DNA of 64,000 bases from NCBI GenBank assembly GCA_951640165.1, contig OX621263.1:8934001-8998000 (forward strand), given 5' to 3'. The position numbers and the translations under genes are program-made. Each line of letters begins with the position of its first letter. Position 1 is the first letter of the stretch. Of this stretch, positions 1 to 9,668 are shown in pieces. The DNA comes from Pseudoips prasinana (lineage: Eukaryota > Arthropoda > Insecta > Lepidoptera > Nolidae). Under the pieces are notes generated by a model. That model was given only the letters and a program-made list of their open reading frames with translations. It did not search any database and was not told the DNA's origin.

Positions 1-1132
1 TTAGTATTGGTTTTGATTTTGGTTTTTTTGGTGTGGTTGTAGTTGTGGTTGTGGTTTTAATTTTGATTTTGGTTTTGGTTTTGCTTTTGGTTTTAGTTTT
101 GGTTTTGGTTTTGGTTTTCATTTGGGTTTTGGTTTTGCTTTTGGTTTTTATGGTGTGGTTGTAGTTGTGGTTTTATTGGTGTGGTTGTAGTTGTGGTTGT
201 GGTTGTGGTTGTGGTTTTGGTTTTGGTTGTGGTTGTGGTTTTGTTGGTTTTTTGTTTGTATTTGGTTTTGGTTTTGATTTTGGTTTTGGTTTTGCTTTTG
301 GTATTGGTTTGGTTTTGATTTTGGTTTTTTTGGTGTGGTTGTAGTTGTGGTTGTGGTTGTGGTTTTAGTTTTGGTTTTGGTTGTGGTTGTGGTTTTGTTG
401 GTTTTTGTTTGGTTTTGGTTTTGATTTTGGTTTTGGTTTTGCTTTTGGTATTGGTTTGGTTTTGATTTTGGTTTTTTTAGTGTGGTTGTAGTTGTGGTTG
501 TGGTTGTGGTTTTGCTTATGGTTTCGTTTTGCTTTTGGTATTAGTTTTGGTTTTAGTATTGGTTTTGGTTTTGATTTTGGTTTTTTTGGTGTGGTTGTAG
601 TTGTGGTTTTTTTTGGTGTGGTTGTAGTTGTGGTTGTGGTTGTGGTTTTAGTTTTGTTTTTGGTTTTGGTTGTGGTTGTGGTTTTGTTGGTTTTTTGTTT
701 GGTTTTGGTTTTGATTTTGGTTTTTGTTTTGCTTTTGGTATTGGTTTTGGTTTTGACTTTGGTTTTTTTGGTGTGGTTGTAGTTGTGGTTGTGGTTTTGG
801 TTTTGCTTTTGCTTTTGCTTTTGGTTTCGTTTTACTTTTGGTATTGGTTTTGGTTTTGGTTTTAATATTGGTTTTGATTTTGGTTTTTTTGGTGTGGTTG
901 TAGTTGTGGTTGTGGTTTTAATTTTGATTTTGGTTTTGCTTTTGGTTTTAGTTTTGGTTTTGGTTTTGGTTTTGGTTTTAGTTTTGGTTTTGATTTTGGT
1001 TTTGGTTTTGCTTTTGGTTTTTTTGGTGTGGTTGTGGTTTTGGTTATTTTATTTCATTTCGTTTCGTTTCGTTTCGTTTCGTTTCATTTCATTTTATTTT
1101 ATTTTACTTTATTTTATTTTTTCTTTAAAAAA
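1..1132. repeat. G/T-only low-complexity array
   Basis: The plus strand is almost free of C and has few A. It is built from TTTTGG hexamers and GGTTGTGGTTGTAGTTGTGG blocks. A phrase of the form GATTTTGGTTTTTTTGGTGTGG recurs irregularly (near 15, 310, 460, 570, 750, 870 and 1010), so there is a loose higher-order unit. The last part (1050-1110) changes to TTTCG/TTTCA/TTTTA pentamers. Long open frames in it (for example 492-782 and 783-1139) encode only L/V/F/W/G-type low-complexity peptide and are not genes. The array starts before the window. It is not the insect telomere repeat TTAGG. Confidence 0.9.
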
Positions 1133-1358
1133 GAAATAATTTCTATGCCGATCCATAATACGAAAATAAGTATTTTGCAACTACCTACAATATTACTTGT
1201 GCACCATAATATAAACTGGCCGCTACGGCCTAAATTCGAACAGGGGAAAATTAGTAATATGTATTTAGACATCTCAATCCAGGGGGACCCGCCGCCTTGG
1301 TCGCCGATCATCGTGATCGTGAGTGATTTTTTTTTATTTAATGTCAGTATAACGGGAA

Positions 1359-1526
1359 TGTATAGACGCCAGCACATCAAGTCATCTGTCAAATTTCTCC
1401 AATTGAAAGTGAACCTTATGCTATGTTATCACATAAGCATAAGGTTCACGTTCAATAGAGAAAAGTTGAAAATCTATAAAAGAAATTTGATAGATTGGGG
1501 TAGCTGGATGTGCTGGCGTCTGTACA
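1359..1526. mobile_element. TGTACAGACGCC MITE, copy 1
   Basis: Short element with inverted ends: TGTATAGACGCCAGCACATC on the left and GATGTGCTGGCGTCTGTACA on the right. Inside is a second inverted pair around ACCTTATGCT/AGCATAAGGT. Two further copies lie at 32634-32776 and 38820-38962. No coding capacity. The right TGTACA runs directly into a LINE 3' sequence that normally also begins with TGTACA, so the true junction is ambiguous. Confidence 0.75.
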
Positions 1527-1720
1527 TAGGCGGACTTAATGCCAAAGGCATTTTCCGTTTAATCGATCATCCTTTTAATAGATCATGGCAGGTGCACTAA
1601 GTTTATCTTTAATAAATGTATTTACTTATTGTAATTATAAATAATAATTATTACGAACACTACAATACATACTATATGATGGGACTTCATGGGACACTTC
1701 TGCGTGAAGTTTCTTTGAAA
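1527..1720 (-). mobile_element. LINE 3'-end fragment (GGACTTAATGCC family)
   Basis: Shares the phrase GGCGGACTTAATGCCAAAGG and GGTGCAC with copies at 36722-37205, 51066-51475 and 52960-53170. In those copies it is the 3' untranslated end of a CR1/Jockey-group LINE read on the minus strand. Here only the 3' part remains. The right boundary is approximate. Confidence 0.5.
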
Positions 1721-1799
1721 TATGGTCACGAACTTTCTTTTTAAACGCTAAGCGAGTCTTAGCCGAATAGATGACGGTAAAAAAATACTAAACCGTTCA

Positions 1800-1895
1800 A
1801 GCTTCCATGAGCACATGTGACGTCATAAATGGTCCGGAATCAATTTCACCGTTGAAGCCGATTGTACGAATGATGTAGTCATTTTAAGTAAGACT
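1800..1895 (-). mobile_element. Palindromic MITE (TTTGAACGCC family), left part
   Basis: The core CATAAATGGTCCGGAATC and GTTGAAGCCGATT is the reverse complement of the centre of the palindromic elements at 20479-20693, 27222-27435 and 62281-62506. The matching outer arm reappears at 2404-2475. The intervening 500 bp are LINE sequence, which suggests that a LINE inserted in this copy. Confidence 0.55.
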
Positions 1896-1949
1896 AAAAT
1901 ATAATAAACATCATGGTAAATTAGAAATGTCCATTGTATGGAAATTAAA

Positions 1950-2060
1950 AATTTTAATACGTTGCCAACAGACCTTAGAATGTTACCATTGAATAAATTT
2001 AAAACTAAAATATTTGCTTGGTTATTGGACATGAGTTTTTATTCTGTTAATGAATTTTAA
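1950..2060 (+). pseudogene. LINE ORF2 C-terminal relic
   Basis: An open 36-residue stretch ends in TAA and reads NFNTLPTDLRMLPLNKFKTK... This is the conserved tail seen in the CR1/Jockey-group LINE at 9669-10508 (FYNKLPNDIRELSTNKFK). Only the extreme C-terminus of ORF2 survives, so the copy is 5' truncated. It is followed by an AT-rich 3' untranslated region ending in AATAAAG and (TTA)n near 2402. Not functional. Confidence 0.6.
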
Positions 2061-2402
2061 AATTATACTATTTAACATTCTAATTTTCGCCTGTACTTTT
2101 TTTTTGGGTTTATAAATTGTATAATGTTGACATACAAGGGGAATATTATTATTTAGTTAATTCATCTCATCATGACATTGTATTTTTGTAATTTATTATT
2201 TTGTTCTAATTGACATTTTTTATAATTTATTAATTTGTGGTGATAATTCCTGTAATAGCTTTTTTATGTATTAATAGTTGCATGAAATATCCTTTTATTA
2301 TTTCTACACCAGCAATGGTAGTATATGTGATCTAGTTTATAAATGTCAGACTTCAATGTACCATATACTGAGAAATAAAGAATTTATTATTATTATTATT
2401 AT
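2061..2402 (+). mobile_element. LINE 3' untranslated region with (TTA)n tail
   Basis: AT-rich stretch after the ORF2 relic. It ends with an AATAAAG polyadenylation-like signal and a short TTA microsatellite, typical of CR1/Jockey-group 3' ends. It is immediately followed by the right arm of a palindromic MITE. Confidence 0.5.
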
Positions 2403-2403
2403 T

Positions 2404-2475
2404 TTAAACCATCATTTATTTGAACGCCGATCATGATAATGACGATCGGCGACTTAGACGGTAGGTCCCCAGATC
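2404..2475. mobile_element. Palindromic MITE (TTTGAACGCC family), right arm
   Basis: Contains CATTTATTTGAACGCCGATC and GACGATCGGCGACTTAG, the outer arm of the family whose full palindrome is at 20479-20693. Paired with 1800-1895; the LINE tail lies between. Confidence 0.6.
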
Positions 2476-2712
2476 AGGCGTTATGGGAATACACCTAGAA
2501 TGATATGGGTTTCCCATTCTAATGCTGTTAATAAGATTAGGTCATATCACTACAACTGAAAACACAATAGCATGGATCTTGCTCGACAAAAAATCGACGA
2601 AAAGTTCGCTGTAGTTAATTTATTGCCTCGGATAAGATTCCCTAAATTCCGTAGGCAAATTCCAAGTAAATCACTTTTCAATAAATGTAGATATTAATAA
2701 TCAAATACTCAC

Positions 2713-2821
2713 CTATTTCCATACTGTTCAGAATAACATAAAACACGATAGTCAGTGTCAAACATGACATCACCAGAATTAAGAATGTCACCAATTTACC
2801 ACTCTTTTTCATTGCACTCAT
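2713..2821 (-). CDS. Probable first coding exon of a type II (signal-anchor) membrane protein
   Basis: On the minus strand an ATG at 2821 opens 36 codons plus one base, then AG|GTGAGT, a perfect splice donor (GT at 2712-2711). The peptide begins MSAMKKSGK, followed by about 22 hydrophobic residues (about 10-31: VTFLILVMSC..., FYVIL). This is the layout of a short cytoplasmic tail plus a signal anchor, as in Golgi glycosyl- or sulfotransferases and other type II proteins. The exon ends in phase 1. The rest of the gene would lie to the left, through repeat-filled intron and outside the window. I do not recognise the protein. The call rests on the donor, a clean start and the hydrophobic segment; RNA evidence is absent. 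The AT-rich stretch 2822-3060 upstream would hold its promoter. Confidence 0.45.
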
Positions 2822-3061
2822 AATATTTACCGTTTTTAAATGTCTGCACTTTCTAACAGTTAAGAGTAAAACTTAGTCGACATTTTTCTATTCAAACCTA
2901 CCTATGTATTACTCAATTTCCCCTTGGACAAGACCAATACTTTTACTGCGCTATAAAGCTATTTCTTACGATAATGTACGATAAACGAGAACATTTCGTT
3001 TCGTTGAAGTTATTTTATGAACATGACGCTCCAAAACTCATTAAAAATAATAATTTTAAAC

Positions 3062-3368
3062 AGCTGAGATCAGCAGGCGAACCAAAGTAACCGATATAGC
3101 CCGAAGGATTGCCAAGCTGAAGTGGCAGTGGGCAGGGCACACAGCTCATAAACCCGACGGCCGCTGGGCAGAAAGGTTCTCGAGTGGCGACCACGAATCG
3201 GAAGACGCAGCGTGGGCAGGCCCCCTACAAGATAAACCGATGATCTTGTGAAGGTCTTCTGAAATTGCTGGATGCGGATAGCGCAAGACCGGCAATTGTG
3301 GAGATCTTTTGGGGGAGGAGTTTGTCCAGCTGTGGGCGTATTTCGGCTGATACGATAAAACAGATCTG
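3062..3368 (+). pseudogene. RTE-clade LINE ORF2 C-terminal relic
   Basis: The plus strand encodes RRTKVTDIARRIAKLKWQWA and then GRWAERF. After a frameshift come residues matching EWRPR..GRRSVGRPP, then LWRS and a tail. This is the characteristic C-terminus of lepidopteran RTE-type reverse transcriptases, downstream of the RT domain. At least one frameshift and several stops are present. Other pieces of the same family are at 20312-20478, 27062-27221, 33347-33428 with 34551-34630, 59320-59410 and 60975-61235. Confidence 0.75.
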
Positions 3369-4261
3369 GCGATTTGTAAACAATAGAAGAAAACATTCAT
3401 ACATATTTTAATGTCATTTAAACACCTAAACCAATGTTTTTACAGCAAACATTTTATATCACCTCAAATTTTTTCGCCCTTTTATCGCATGTCGCATTAC
3501 AGCCAGCAATCTCGCATAAGTTGACCGTATAGCATTTATTTAAGTTAGGATTGGTTCCATTTTCATGTAGGAGGAAATCGATTTTGTTGTTTATGTGTGA
3601 AAAAGAAATCAGCACTAATAGCAGCTATTAGTGCTGATTTCTTTTTCACACGTATGCGTGAAAAAAGAGACAATCTAGTAGTAAAGATATATTGTAATAC
3701 GTTAGTAGGTAATATTTCTCTGTGCTCTAAGTGTTGCTTGCCATGAAATGTAGATAGGTAATTAATATGTTCTCTTTACCGATCTAACATGTTTTTGTCC
3801 TCTAAAAAATCTAACCAACCAATATCGTGTACCGAACCTTTAAAAATAGAACAAAATGGCGGCAGCTTTTATTAGAGCCCCTTTGGCAACACGTTTATTA
3901 CCTACTTGGCAACCTTTATCACTACCGACGTATTAGTAATGTGCCGCGATAATAAGGAATAAACGGATAGTATCGAGGTTCCCAGCGACACTGACTCGAA
4001 CAGTGGTAAAAATCTGAGAAAAATTGTTCTTTCCCATTGAAATATCATCCCAAACATGGTGAGTCGTAAGTAACTACTTAGAAATTATGTCTAAAGAAAG
4101 ACAATCGAACAGACAAAACAATGGATATGTTGACTGGTCATGAATGTTTACAATACAAGGCTGAGTACAAAGAGTTTAATAACTTACCTATGTAGGAGAC
4201 TGACTACCTCGCCTCGTTGTGCTAGCCAAAGAGTAGGTAACACACTACGTTTAGGGCTAGT
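3369..4261. other. Mostly unique AT-rich stretch; possible plus-strand first exon
   Basis: No repeat family recognised except the palindrome at 3595-3651. Two weak gene signals are visible. At 3856 an ATG in good context (AACAAAATGG) opens a 26-codon frame. At about 4055 an ATG is followed directly by GTGAGT, a layout seen where exon 1 carries only the start codon. TTGGCAAC occurs twice (near 3882 and 3908). None of this is enough to call a gene. Confidence 0.25.
3595..3651. repeat. Near-perfect palindrome
   Basis: Two arms of about 27 bp (GTGTGAAAAAGAAATCAGCA and its reverse complement) meet at AATAGCAGCTATT. Would form a stable cruciform or hairpin. Probably a tiny fold-back relic. Confidence 0.8.
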
Positions 4262-4560
4262 CCGGGGTTTTTGGCGCAAACGCGGAAAAAGACGCATCGA
4301 GGCTATGTTTTATTTTCAAAAACTGGTGTAACTATATTCAAGTTTTTATGTGTAAATATGGTGGATTTTTAGACATGACATCTTCGACAACGTACACAAG
4401 TGCAGGAAAGTGCGATATTGCCGTGAATTGTGATTTTCCGGGTTGTAACCAAAACTCCATAAAAGCCTCTAGTAAAGTCTCCACTGCTTTACTGGGGTTG
4501 GACAAGGACTATGTATGACTTGGCTGTGACGGACTTTACTTGACAATGACGGCAATAAAT
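4262..4560 (+). repeat. Interspersed repeat with GGCGCCAACGCGG-type end, copy 1
   Basis: Starts near TTTTTGGCGCAAACGCGGAA, continues with GACGCATCGAGGCTATG and ends near AGTCTCCACTGCTTTACTGG. Copies: 48455-48745 (same strand), 18425-18900 and 25600-25826 (opposite strand). No coding capacity, class unknown. Confidence 0.65.
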
Positions 4561-4735
4561 GATATAAAAATATTCTTACTGAAGGCTCATAAGGCCAAAG
4601 AAGCCAGAGCCGTAAAACGGAATTAAAGAAAAGGGCTTGCCCATTCAAGTGCAAATAAATAAATGATAATATAATCTTCGGACAACTAACACACTGTTAT
4701 GATGCCAAGATAAGAAAAGCCTGTTATATGATGTC

Positions 4736-5312
4736 CTCCCGACCAAATTTCGGCCACGGCGGCCAGTCTTAATGGAGACTAGCCAATTGCGCAGGACATA
4801 TTATAGTGCACAAGTGTGTGTGCAAACACAGGGGTACAGTCAACAGCATAAGTAGATGATCAAAATCGGACCTGAGTTTTGAGTTTATGATGCTATTGGG
4901 CGGCAGTTTTCACTAGTTAATATTTTTTACACTTAACACTCACGCACACCTTCAACTAGATACTCTTCACCACCACACTATTTTGTCGCAATTTATGATA
5001 ATTAGTATTGAATATCTGACTTTGATCATCTACTTTTGCTGTTGACTGTACTTTCTATTCCATCACTCTCATGATCCGATGGGACGCCTAGCGACACGAC
5101 CGGAAAGAGTTCAGGTACAGGACCGACGGCTTTACGCGCTTTCGAAACACGGGGGTGTAATACCGCCAACTTCCAGACTTCGGGCTGATACTGAGAAGTT
5201 TCTTTTTATGGAAAAACCCTAAAATCACTTTTTGGCCCGACCCGGGATTTGAACCCAGGACGTCATTATCTGCGGTTGAACACGCTACCGCTAGACCAAC
5301 GAGGCATCTATA
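4736..5312 (-). mobile_element. tRNA-derived SINE (SINE-A), split by a MITE
   Basis: Read on the minus strand, the head near 5310-5235 is tRNA-like with an A box (TGGTCTAGCGG) and a B box (GGGTTCAAATCC). The body follows: ...TTTCTCAGTATC..., ...GGCGGTATTACACCCCCGTG..., ...ATTGGCTAGTCTCCATT... It ends at GGCCGCCGTGGCCGAAATT. Rearranged copies are at 19262-19640 and 26331-26700. A 212-bp element (4837-5048) interrupts the body, and the other copies supply the uninterrupted sequence. Confidence 0.75.
4837..5048. mobile_element. Nested MITE with TA target duplication
   Basis: Ends CAGTCAACAGCATAAGTAGA and its near-perfect inverse, flanked on both sides by TA (4835-4836 and 5049-5050). Related SINE copies read GGGGCACTTTC across this point, so the empty site is visible. 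TIR plus TA duplication is the Tc1/mariner hallmark; there is no transposase, so it is non-autonomous. Confidence 0.8.
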
Positions 5313-5439
5313 GGAACCCGACAACTGATAAAAATATTTTTTTATCCCCCCATCTCGGAAAGAGTATTTTTGCTCTTCGATATCTGAGTGGAAAAGTCGT
5401 TTTTATCCGCTAGAGGATAAAATAAAGTTGAATTTAGAA

Positions 5440-5585
5440 CATGTGCACCCATAACGTTAGTATACCTTCCGTAGGTAGGTATACTAACTGTAGGTGTGCA
5501 CCAGCGAATGTTGCGTTCACTGGTGTGCATTAAGTTTGTGTTCTACCCATAAAGTTAGTATTACTAACTTTATGGTTCTACCTTC
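5440..5585. repeat. Two adjacent hairpins
   Basis: An imperfect palindrome (GTGCACCCATAACGTTAGTA ... AACTGTAGGTGTGCAC, about 5441-5502) is followed by a tighter one (ACCATAAAGTTAGTA-type arms, about 5548-5580). They share the TAACGTTAGTA/TACTAACTTTA theme. Origin unknown. Confidence 0.5.
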
Positions 5586-5929
5586 ATGATGCCGCATTTA
5601 TCATACGATTTTTTTAATTTGTTAAAGCCTCATCATACTCGGAACCTGCTTGGTGTACTTTTCTTTAATTTGCTTTGCAGAACATTACAGTACCTAACAA
5701 AAATATTGCATTCAACTTAAGAAATTGTAGCAACGTTACTTTTTTTTTATTTTATTTTTTATTTCGCTTGTTCCCCCGACAAAATCGGAGATCTTTTACA
5801 TACATGGTTTAACTTAAATTACTTATTTCTATTTTATTACACTAATTGTCAATATTATTTTTCCACCGATCAATTTAATAAATCTACGTAGGTACATTCA
5901 CTCTTCACGCACGGGTTGTGTATTGCAGG
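5586..5929. other. AT-rich stretch without a recognised gene
   Basis: Contains T-rich runs (about 5739-5765) that resemble the reverse of a retroelement A-tail. No open frame or repeat family was identified. Confidence 0.4.
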
Positions 5930-5939
5930 TTGTACATTA

Positions 5940-8487
5940 TATGTTATTATATATTCATTCAGAAACTTAACCAAATTTTTATCCTTTTTAGATAACTCTT
6001 TACAAAAAATCAGAGACCGTTTCTCTATAATATTAGCTGGTGATATTAACATAGACATAAGTTGCGACACACCCAGTGACCAGTGCTCTGATTACTTGTG
6101 TTTACTAGCCAGTCATCAACTACTAAGTGCTATATCAATCCCAACAAGGGGCTTGTCATGCTTAGATCACATTTTTGTAAAAGATGTTTCGGTATCTGTC
6201 GGCATAGTATGCCACTCAAGCTTGACTGATCATGATATAATGTATTCTTGGTATGACAAAGAGGGGAATAAAACAAGGGAATTTATCTCACACTAAATTA
6301 AAACCGAACATTCCAGATATCATAAATGATTTGCAATCTGTAGATTGGGCATCTATTTACAACATGACTGACCCAGAAAACGCTGCACGAGCATTTGACC
6401 AAATTTTAAACAAAGCCATACAAACAAACAGTAGACCTATAATTATTAAACGATCCCAACGTATTTTAAAGCCTTGGATCACACAAGGGATAATAAGATG
6501 CCAAAAAAACAGAGACCAACTTCATCTTCAAAGCAAAAAAAGCCCTAAAGACATCATATTACAAATAACTTACAAACGATACCGTAACTTTCTTAATAAT
6601 CTTCAACAACGACTCAAATCGTCCTATGAAACCAAACTGCTTAACGAGAACCAGAACAATCCCAAAAAGTTATGGAAATCAATAAAGCAAATTTGTAACA
6701 TGGCAAAATCTCACTCTATTTCAACAGAACTGACAAAGACTCATCCCAACCCAGTTCAATCCCTAAACTACTGCAACAAATATTTCTCAGAAATTGGTAA
6801 AAAATTAGCTGATCAAATTTTATCGAGGCTTAAAGTCACAGAAACCACCCTTTTATCCGAGCAACTTTCTAAATACTTACCCAAAGATGGAAATTCATTT
6901 TTCTTAAAACCAACAGATCCCTACGAACTTAGTACGCTTATCGATAATCTTAAAAACGACAGTGCCCCGGGGCATGACGGATACACACCTAAATTAATTA
7001 AAGAATTAAAAAATATCATCTTAGGGCCTCTCACACATATCTACAACCTCAGCTTATCTACTGGCCTATTTCCCCAATGTTGGAAAACTGCTGTTGTGAC
7101 TCCCATCCATAAAGATGGTGATAAATCTCTGCCAAGCAATTATAGGCCCATCTCCTTACTCAGTATTTTTTCCAAACTTCTAGAAAAACTTGTAAATAAA
7201 CGGCTCACAAATTTTCTTGAGATTAACCACATCCTTTCCGAAAATCAATATGGTTTCATACGTAGTAAGTCTACAGAAGATGCAGTAGTAATGCTGACGG
7301 GTGCGGTATCAGGGGCCTTGGATGATAACGATTGCTGTATAGGTACGTTTATTGACCTTTCTAAGGCTTTTGATACCGTATCCATGCCTATTCTACTTCA
7401 TAAACTTCAAGCCAAAGGAGTGAGAGGTGTCGCATTAGACTGGTTCCATAGTTATCTTGTAAATAGGGGTCAGTGTCTCAAAGTAGGTTCGACTCTAAGT
7501 GAAAACCAGAATGTCAATGTTGGCGTTCCCCAAGGAAGCATTCTAGGACCAACATTATTTTGCATTTATATAAATGATATTTTAGATCTGTCCATAAAAA
7601 ATGCAGAGGTTTTGTGCTATGCAGATGATACAGTGGTTATCTTTCGAGACAAAACATGGAGTACAGTATTTAGCACTACTGAAACTGGACTAAAGAAGAT
7701 AGCCAAATGGCTAGACAGAAATTTACTTACTCTTAACATAAAGAAAACAAAATACATAGCATTTCACAAGACAACTGTATCTAAACCACCACCTCAACTT
7801 AAACTAAAAATCCACTCTTGCAACTTTGATAATGAAACGTCCTGTAATTGTGAACTTATTGAAAACACAACCTCTATCCGATATTTAGGTATAGTAATTG
7901 ATGAACGCTTAAATTTTGAGAAGCATTTAGTATATCTGACTGGAAGAGTCAGACAAACTATATATATAATAAAAGCGCTTCGTAATTGTACAAACAAACA
8001 AACTCTGATTATGGTTTACAAAGCCATCACCCAATCACTACTCTACTACTGTACACTGGCCTGGGGTGGTGCTGCCAAGTCAAAAATGATCCAAGTTGAG
8101 AGAGCTCAACGAGCAGTCCTCAAAGTCTTGTTAAAAAAGCCTTTCCGATTCCCTACAGACGAAGTATACAAAACTTGTGAGGTACTTAGAGTGCGACAGA
8201 TTTATATCTTAAAAGCGGCAATATCTATGCATAAAGAAATAAAAACATCCACAAATTTTAATATACTAATTCAACGCCGTATGTTTCGAGTGCCTATTCC
8301 AAAAATCAATACCACCTTTCTTAAGCGACACCATAAGTATCTTCGCCCCACCATCTATAACAAAATATGTCGGACTCATACTGAGATAAATCTTTTTTGT
8401 GCCAGCAAAGTAAAGCGTGTAATTAGGGGATGGCTCATGTCATTATCCTATGAAGACACTGAACTTATCCTTAAGAACTACAGCTGA
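5940..8487 (+). pseudogene. LINE-1 ORF2: endonuclease C-terminus and reverse transcriptase
   Basis: The first frame (to 6296) holds the end of an AP-type endonuclease: LAGDINIDI (catalytic D and N) and SLTDHDI (D-H pair). A frameshift near 6253-6296 moves into a 744-residue open frame (6253-8487). That frame carries RT motifs in order: SAPGHDG, NYRPISLL, FIDLSKAFDTV (catalytic D about residue 368), GVPQGSILGP and CYADDTVV (YADD about residue 456). RYLGIVID, WGGAAKSK and a conserved C-terminal ILK region follow. The RT frame itself is unbroken and all metal-binding aspartates are present. Loss of the N-terminal endonuclease, ORF1 and the 5' promoter, plus the frameshift, make the copy dead. 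Confidence 0.85.
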
Positions 8488-8519
8488 TCAACTAACTGCT
8501 GACACACTCTACACAAACA

Positions 8520-8529
8520 CCCACCCACA

Positions 8530-8568
<39 letters not shown>
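8520..8568. repeat. (CA)n microsatellite
   Basis: Nearly pure CA/AC dinucleotide run beginning about 35 bp after the LINE-1 stop codon. A similar run follows the stop of the LINE at 15157. Confidence 0.9.
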
Positions 8569-8571
<3 letters not shown>

Positions 8572-8917
8572 AACTTTTTCCATTCATTATTTAATTATAT
8601 TGTGTTTTACTATTATTATTAACATATATATATTTTTAATATTAGATAAATATCTATTTCTATATCTATGTAATATTAAAGATTTTTTTTTTCAAGAAAT
8701 TCTATATTCTGTTGTATTGTCTCTAATTATTATTATTTTTTTTTAATATTATCTTGTTTGTACCTAGTCATTTAAGAGTTGTATGTACCAATTCTTTATA
8801 AATGTAAAATAATTGGTTCCTGCAAGACAAGCCTGCGTGCTTAGTGCAGAGATCATTGCTAAAAGTAACATGTACGTTTTTTTGTGAAATAAAATTTGTG
8901 AAATGAAATGAAATATG

Positions 8918-9299
8918 TAGTTCTACAAAATTTCTTACGACAATGTTTTTTTAGCAACGTTACTTTAAATTGCTCTGTATTATTCCCCACTATTATTTGT
9001 TATAATTTAAAGATTATTATGTAAAACTTATCTATAATATTGTAGTAGTTAGCTTATACTTAAACTGAAATAAAAGTATCTTGTGATTGTAAATGTTTTT
9101 TTTTTGCATTTAGTCATTTTCTCGCTGAGGTGGGATGAAAGTTACGTGTTGCACTCGAGTGCAAAGATTTTTCACCTCATCCTCTTTTGATTCCCTCTGT
9201 AACGCTCAGGATTCTAATTTATTAATCACTCGCTGCGCACGTGATTATTGAATCACGTGCGCATATACACTACATGTCTTCTTATGCATATGCACTAGG
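8918..9299. other. AT-rich spacer
   Basis: No gene. AATAAAAG near 9068 may mark another LINE 3' end. A small inverted repeat around TCACGTGCGC lies near 9230-9260. Otherwise nothing recognised. Confidence 0.35.
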
Positions 9300-9415
9300 T
9301 ACATATCTTCTTATCTTTTGTAAGATTAATAACAAACAGACATAAGGTTTCCAAAATTGTTTAGAAACCTTATGTCTGTTTGTTATTAATCTTACAAAAG
9401 ATAAGAAGATATGTA
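9300..9415. repeat. Perfect 52-bp inverted repeat
   Basis: Arms 9300-9351 and 9364-9415 (TACATATCTTCTTATCTTTT and its exact reverse complement) around a 12-base loop. Perfect pairing over 52 bp implies a recent origin as a fold-back element. No terminal duplication seen. Confidence 0.9.
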
Positions 9416-9439
9416 GTATATCAAAGAACAGGTTTCCAT

Positions 9440-9667
9440 ATTAATAGCTCAGCTTGGTTTGGCATTAAATGGCCGTATGTGAATAATGTCCCAGGATATT
9501 ATATTATTATGTTACACCCAGACAAAGAACAGCGACAATACAGTCGCCTCGCCGCTACTTGTCTTGGGTTCGAGTCCCGCACCGGACATCTATTTGTGTG
9601 ACCCATAAATAGTTGTTCTGAGTCTGGATGTAATTTGTTTTCGTCTATTATAATATGTTTGTAAGAT
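9440..9667 (+). mobile_element. SINE fragments (SINE-C tail plus partial SINE-R)
   Basis: 9440-9510 resembles the 3' tail of the SINE at 51941-52198 (CTTGGTTTGG...GGCCGTATGTGAATAATGTC). 9540-9667 has a tRNA-like head remnant with B box GGTTCGAGTCC and the body TTTGTGTGACCCATAAATAG, the SINE-R family. The second fragment abuts the LINE at 9669. Confidence 0.65.
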
Positions 9668-9668
9668 T

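Larger units (their letters stand above)
5930..8917 (+). mobile_element. CR1/Jockey-group LINE, 5' truncated (LINE-1)
   Basis: Contains the last part of the endonuclease, then the whole reverse transcriptase region (stop at 8487). Next come a CA microsatellite and an AT-rich 3' region ending in TGAAATGAAATGAAAT near 8917, a short-repeat 3' end as in CR1/L2-type elements. The 5' end is lost inside the endonuclease. Protein layout matches the LINE at 10862-15288, but the two sequences are clearly different families. Clade (CR1, L2 or Jockey) cannot be fixed by eye. Confidence 0.8.

Noticed and set aside
1..480. Telomeric repeat
   Set aside because: The insect telomere unit is TTAGG; here the units are TTTTGG and GGTTGT with irregular spacing.
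492..1139. Long open frames in the G/T array
   Set aside because: They are translated low-complexity repeat (L, V, F, G, W only) with no stop because the strand lacks the bases for stops; no domain or start context.
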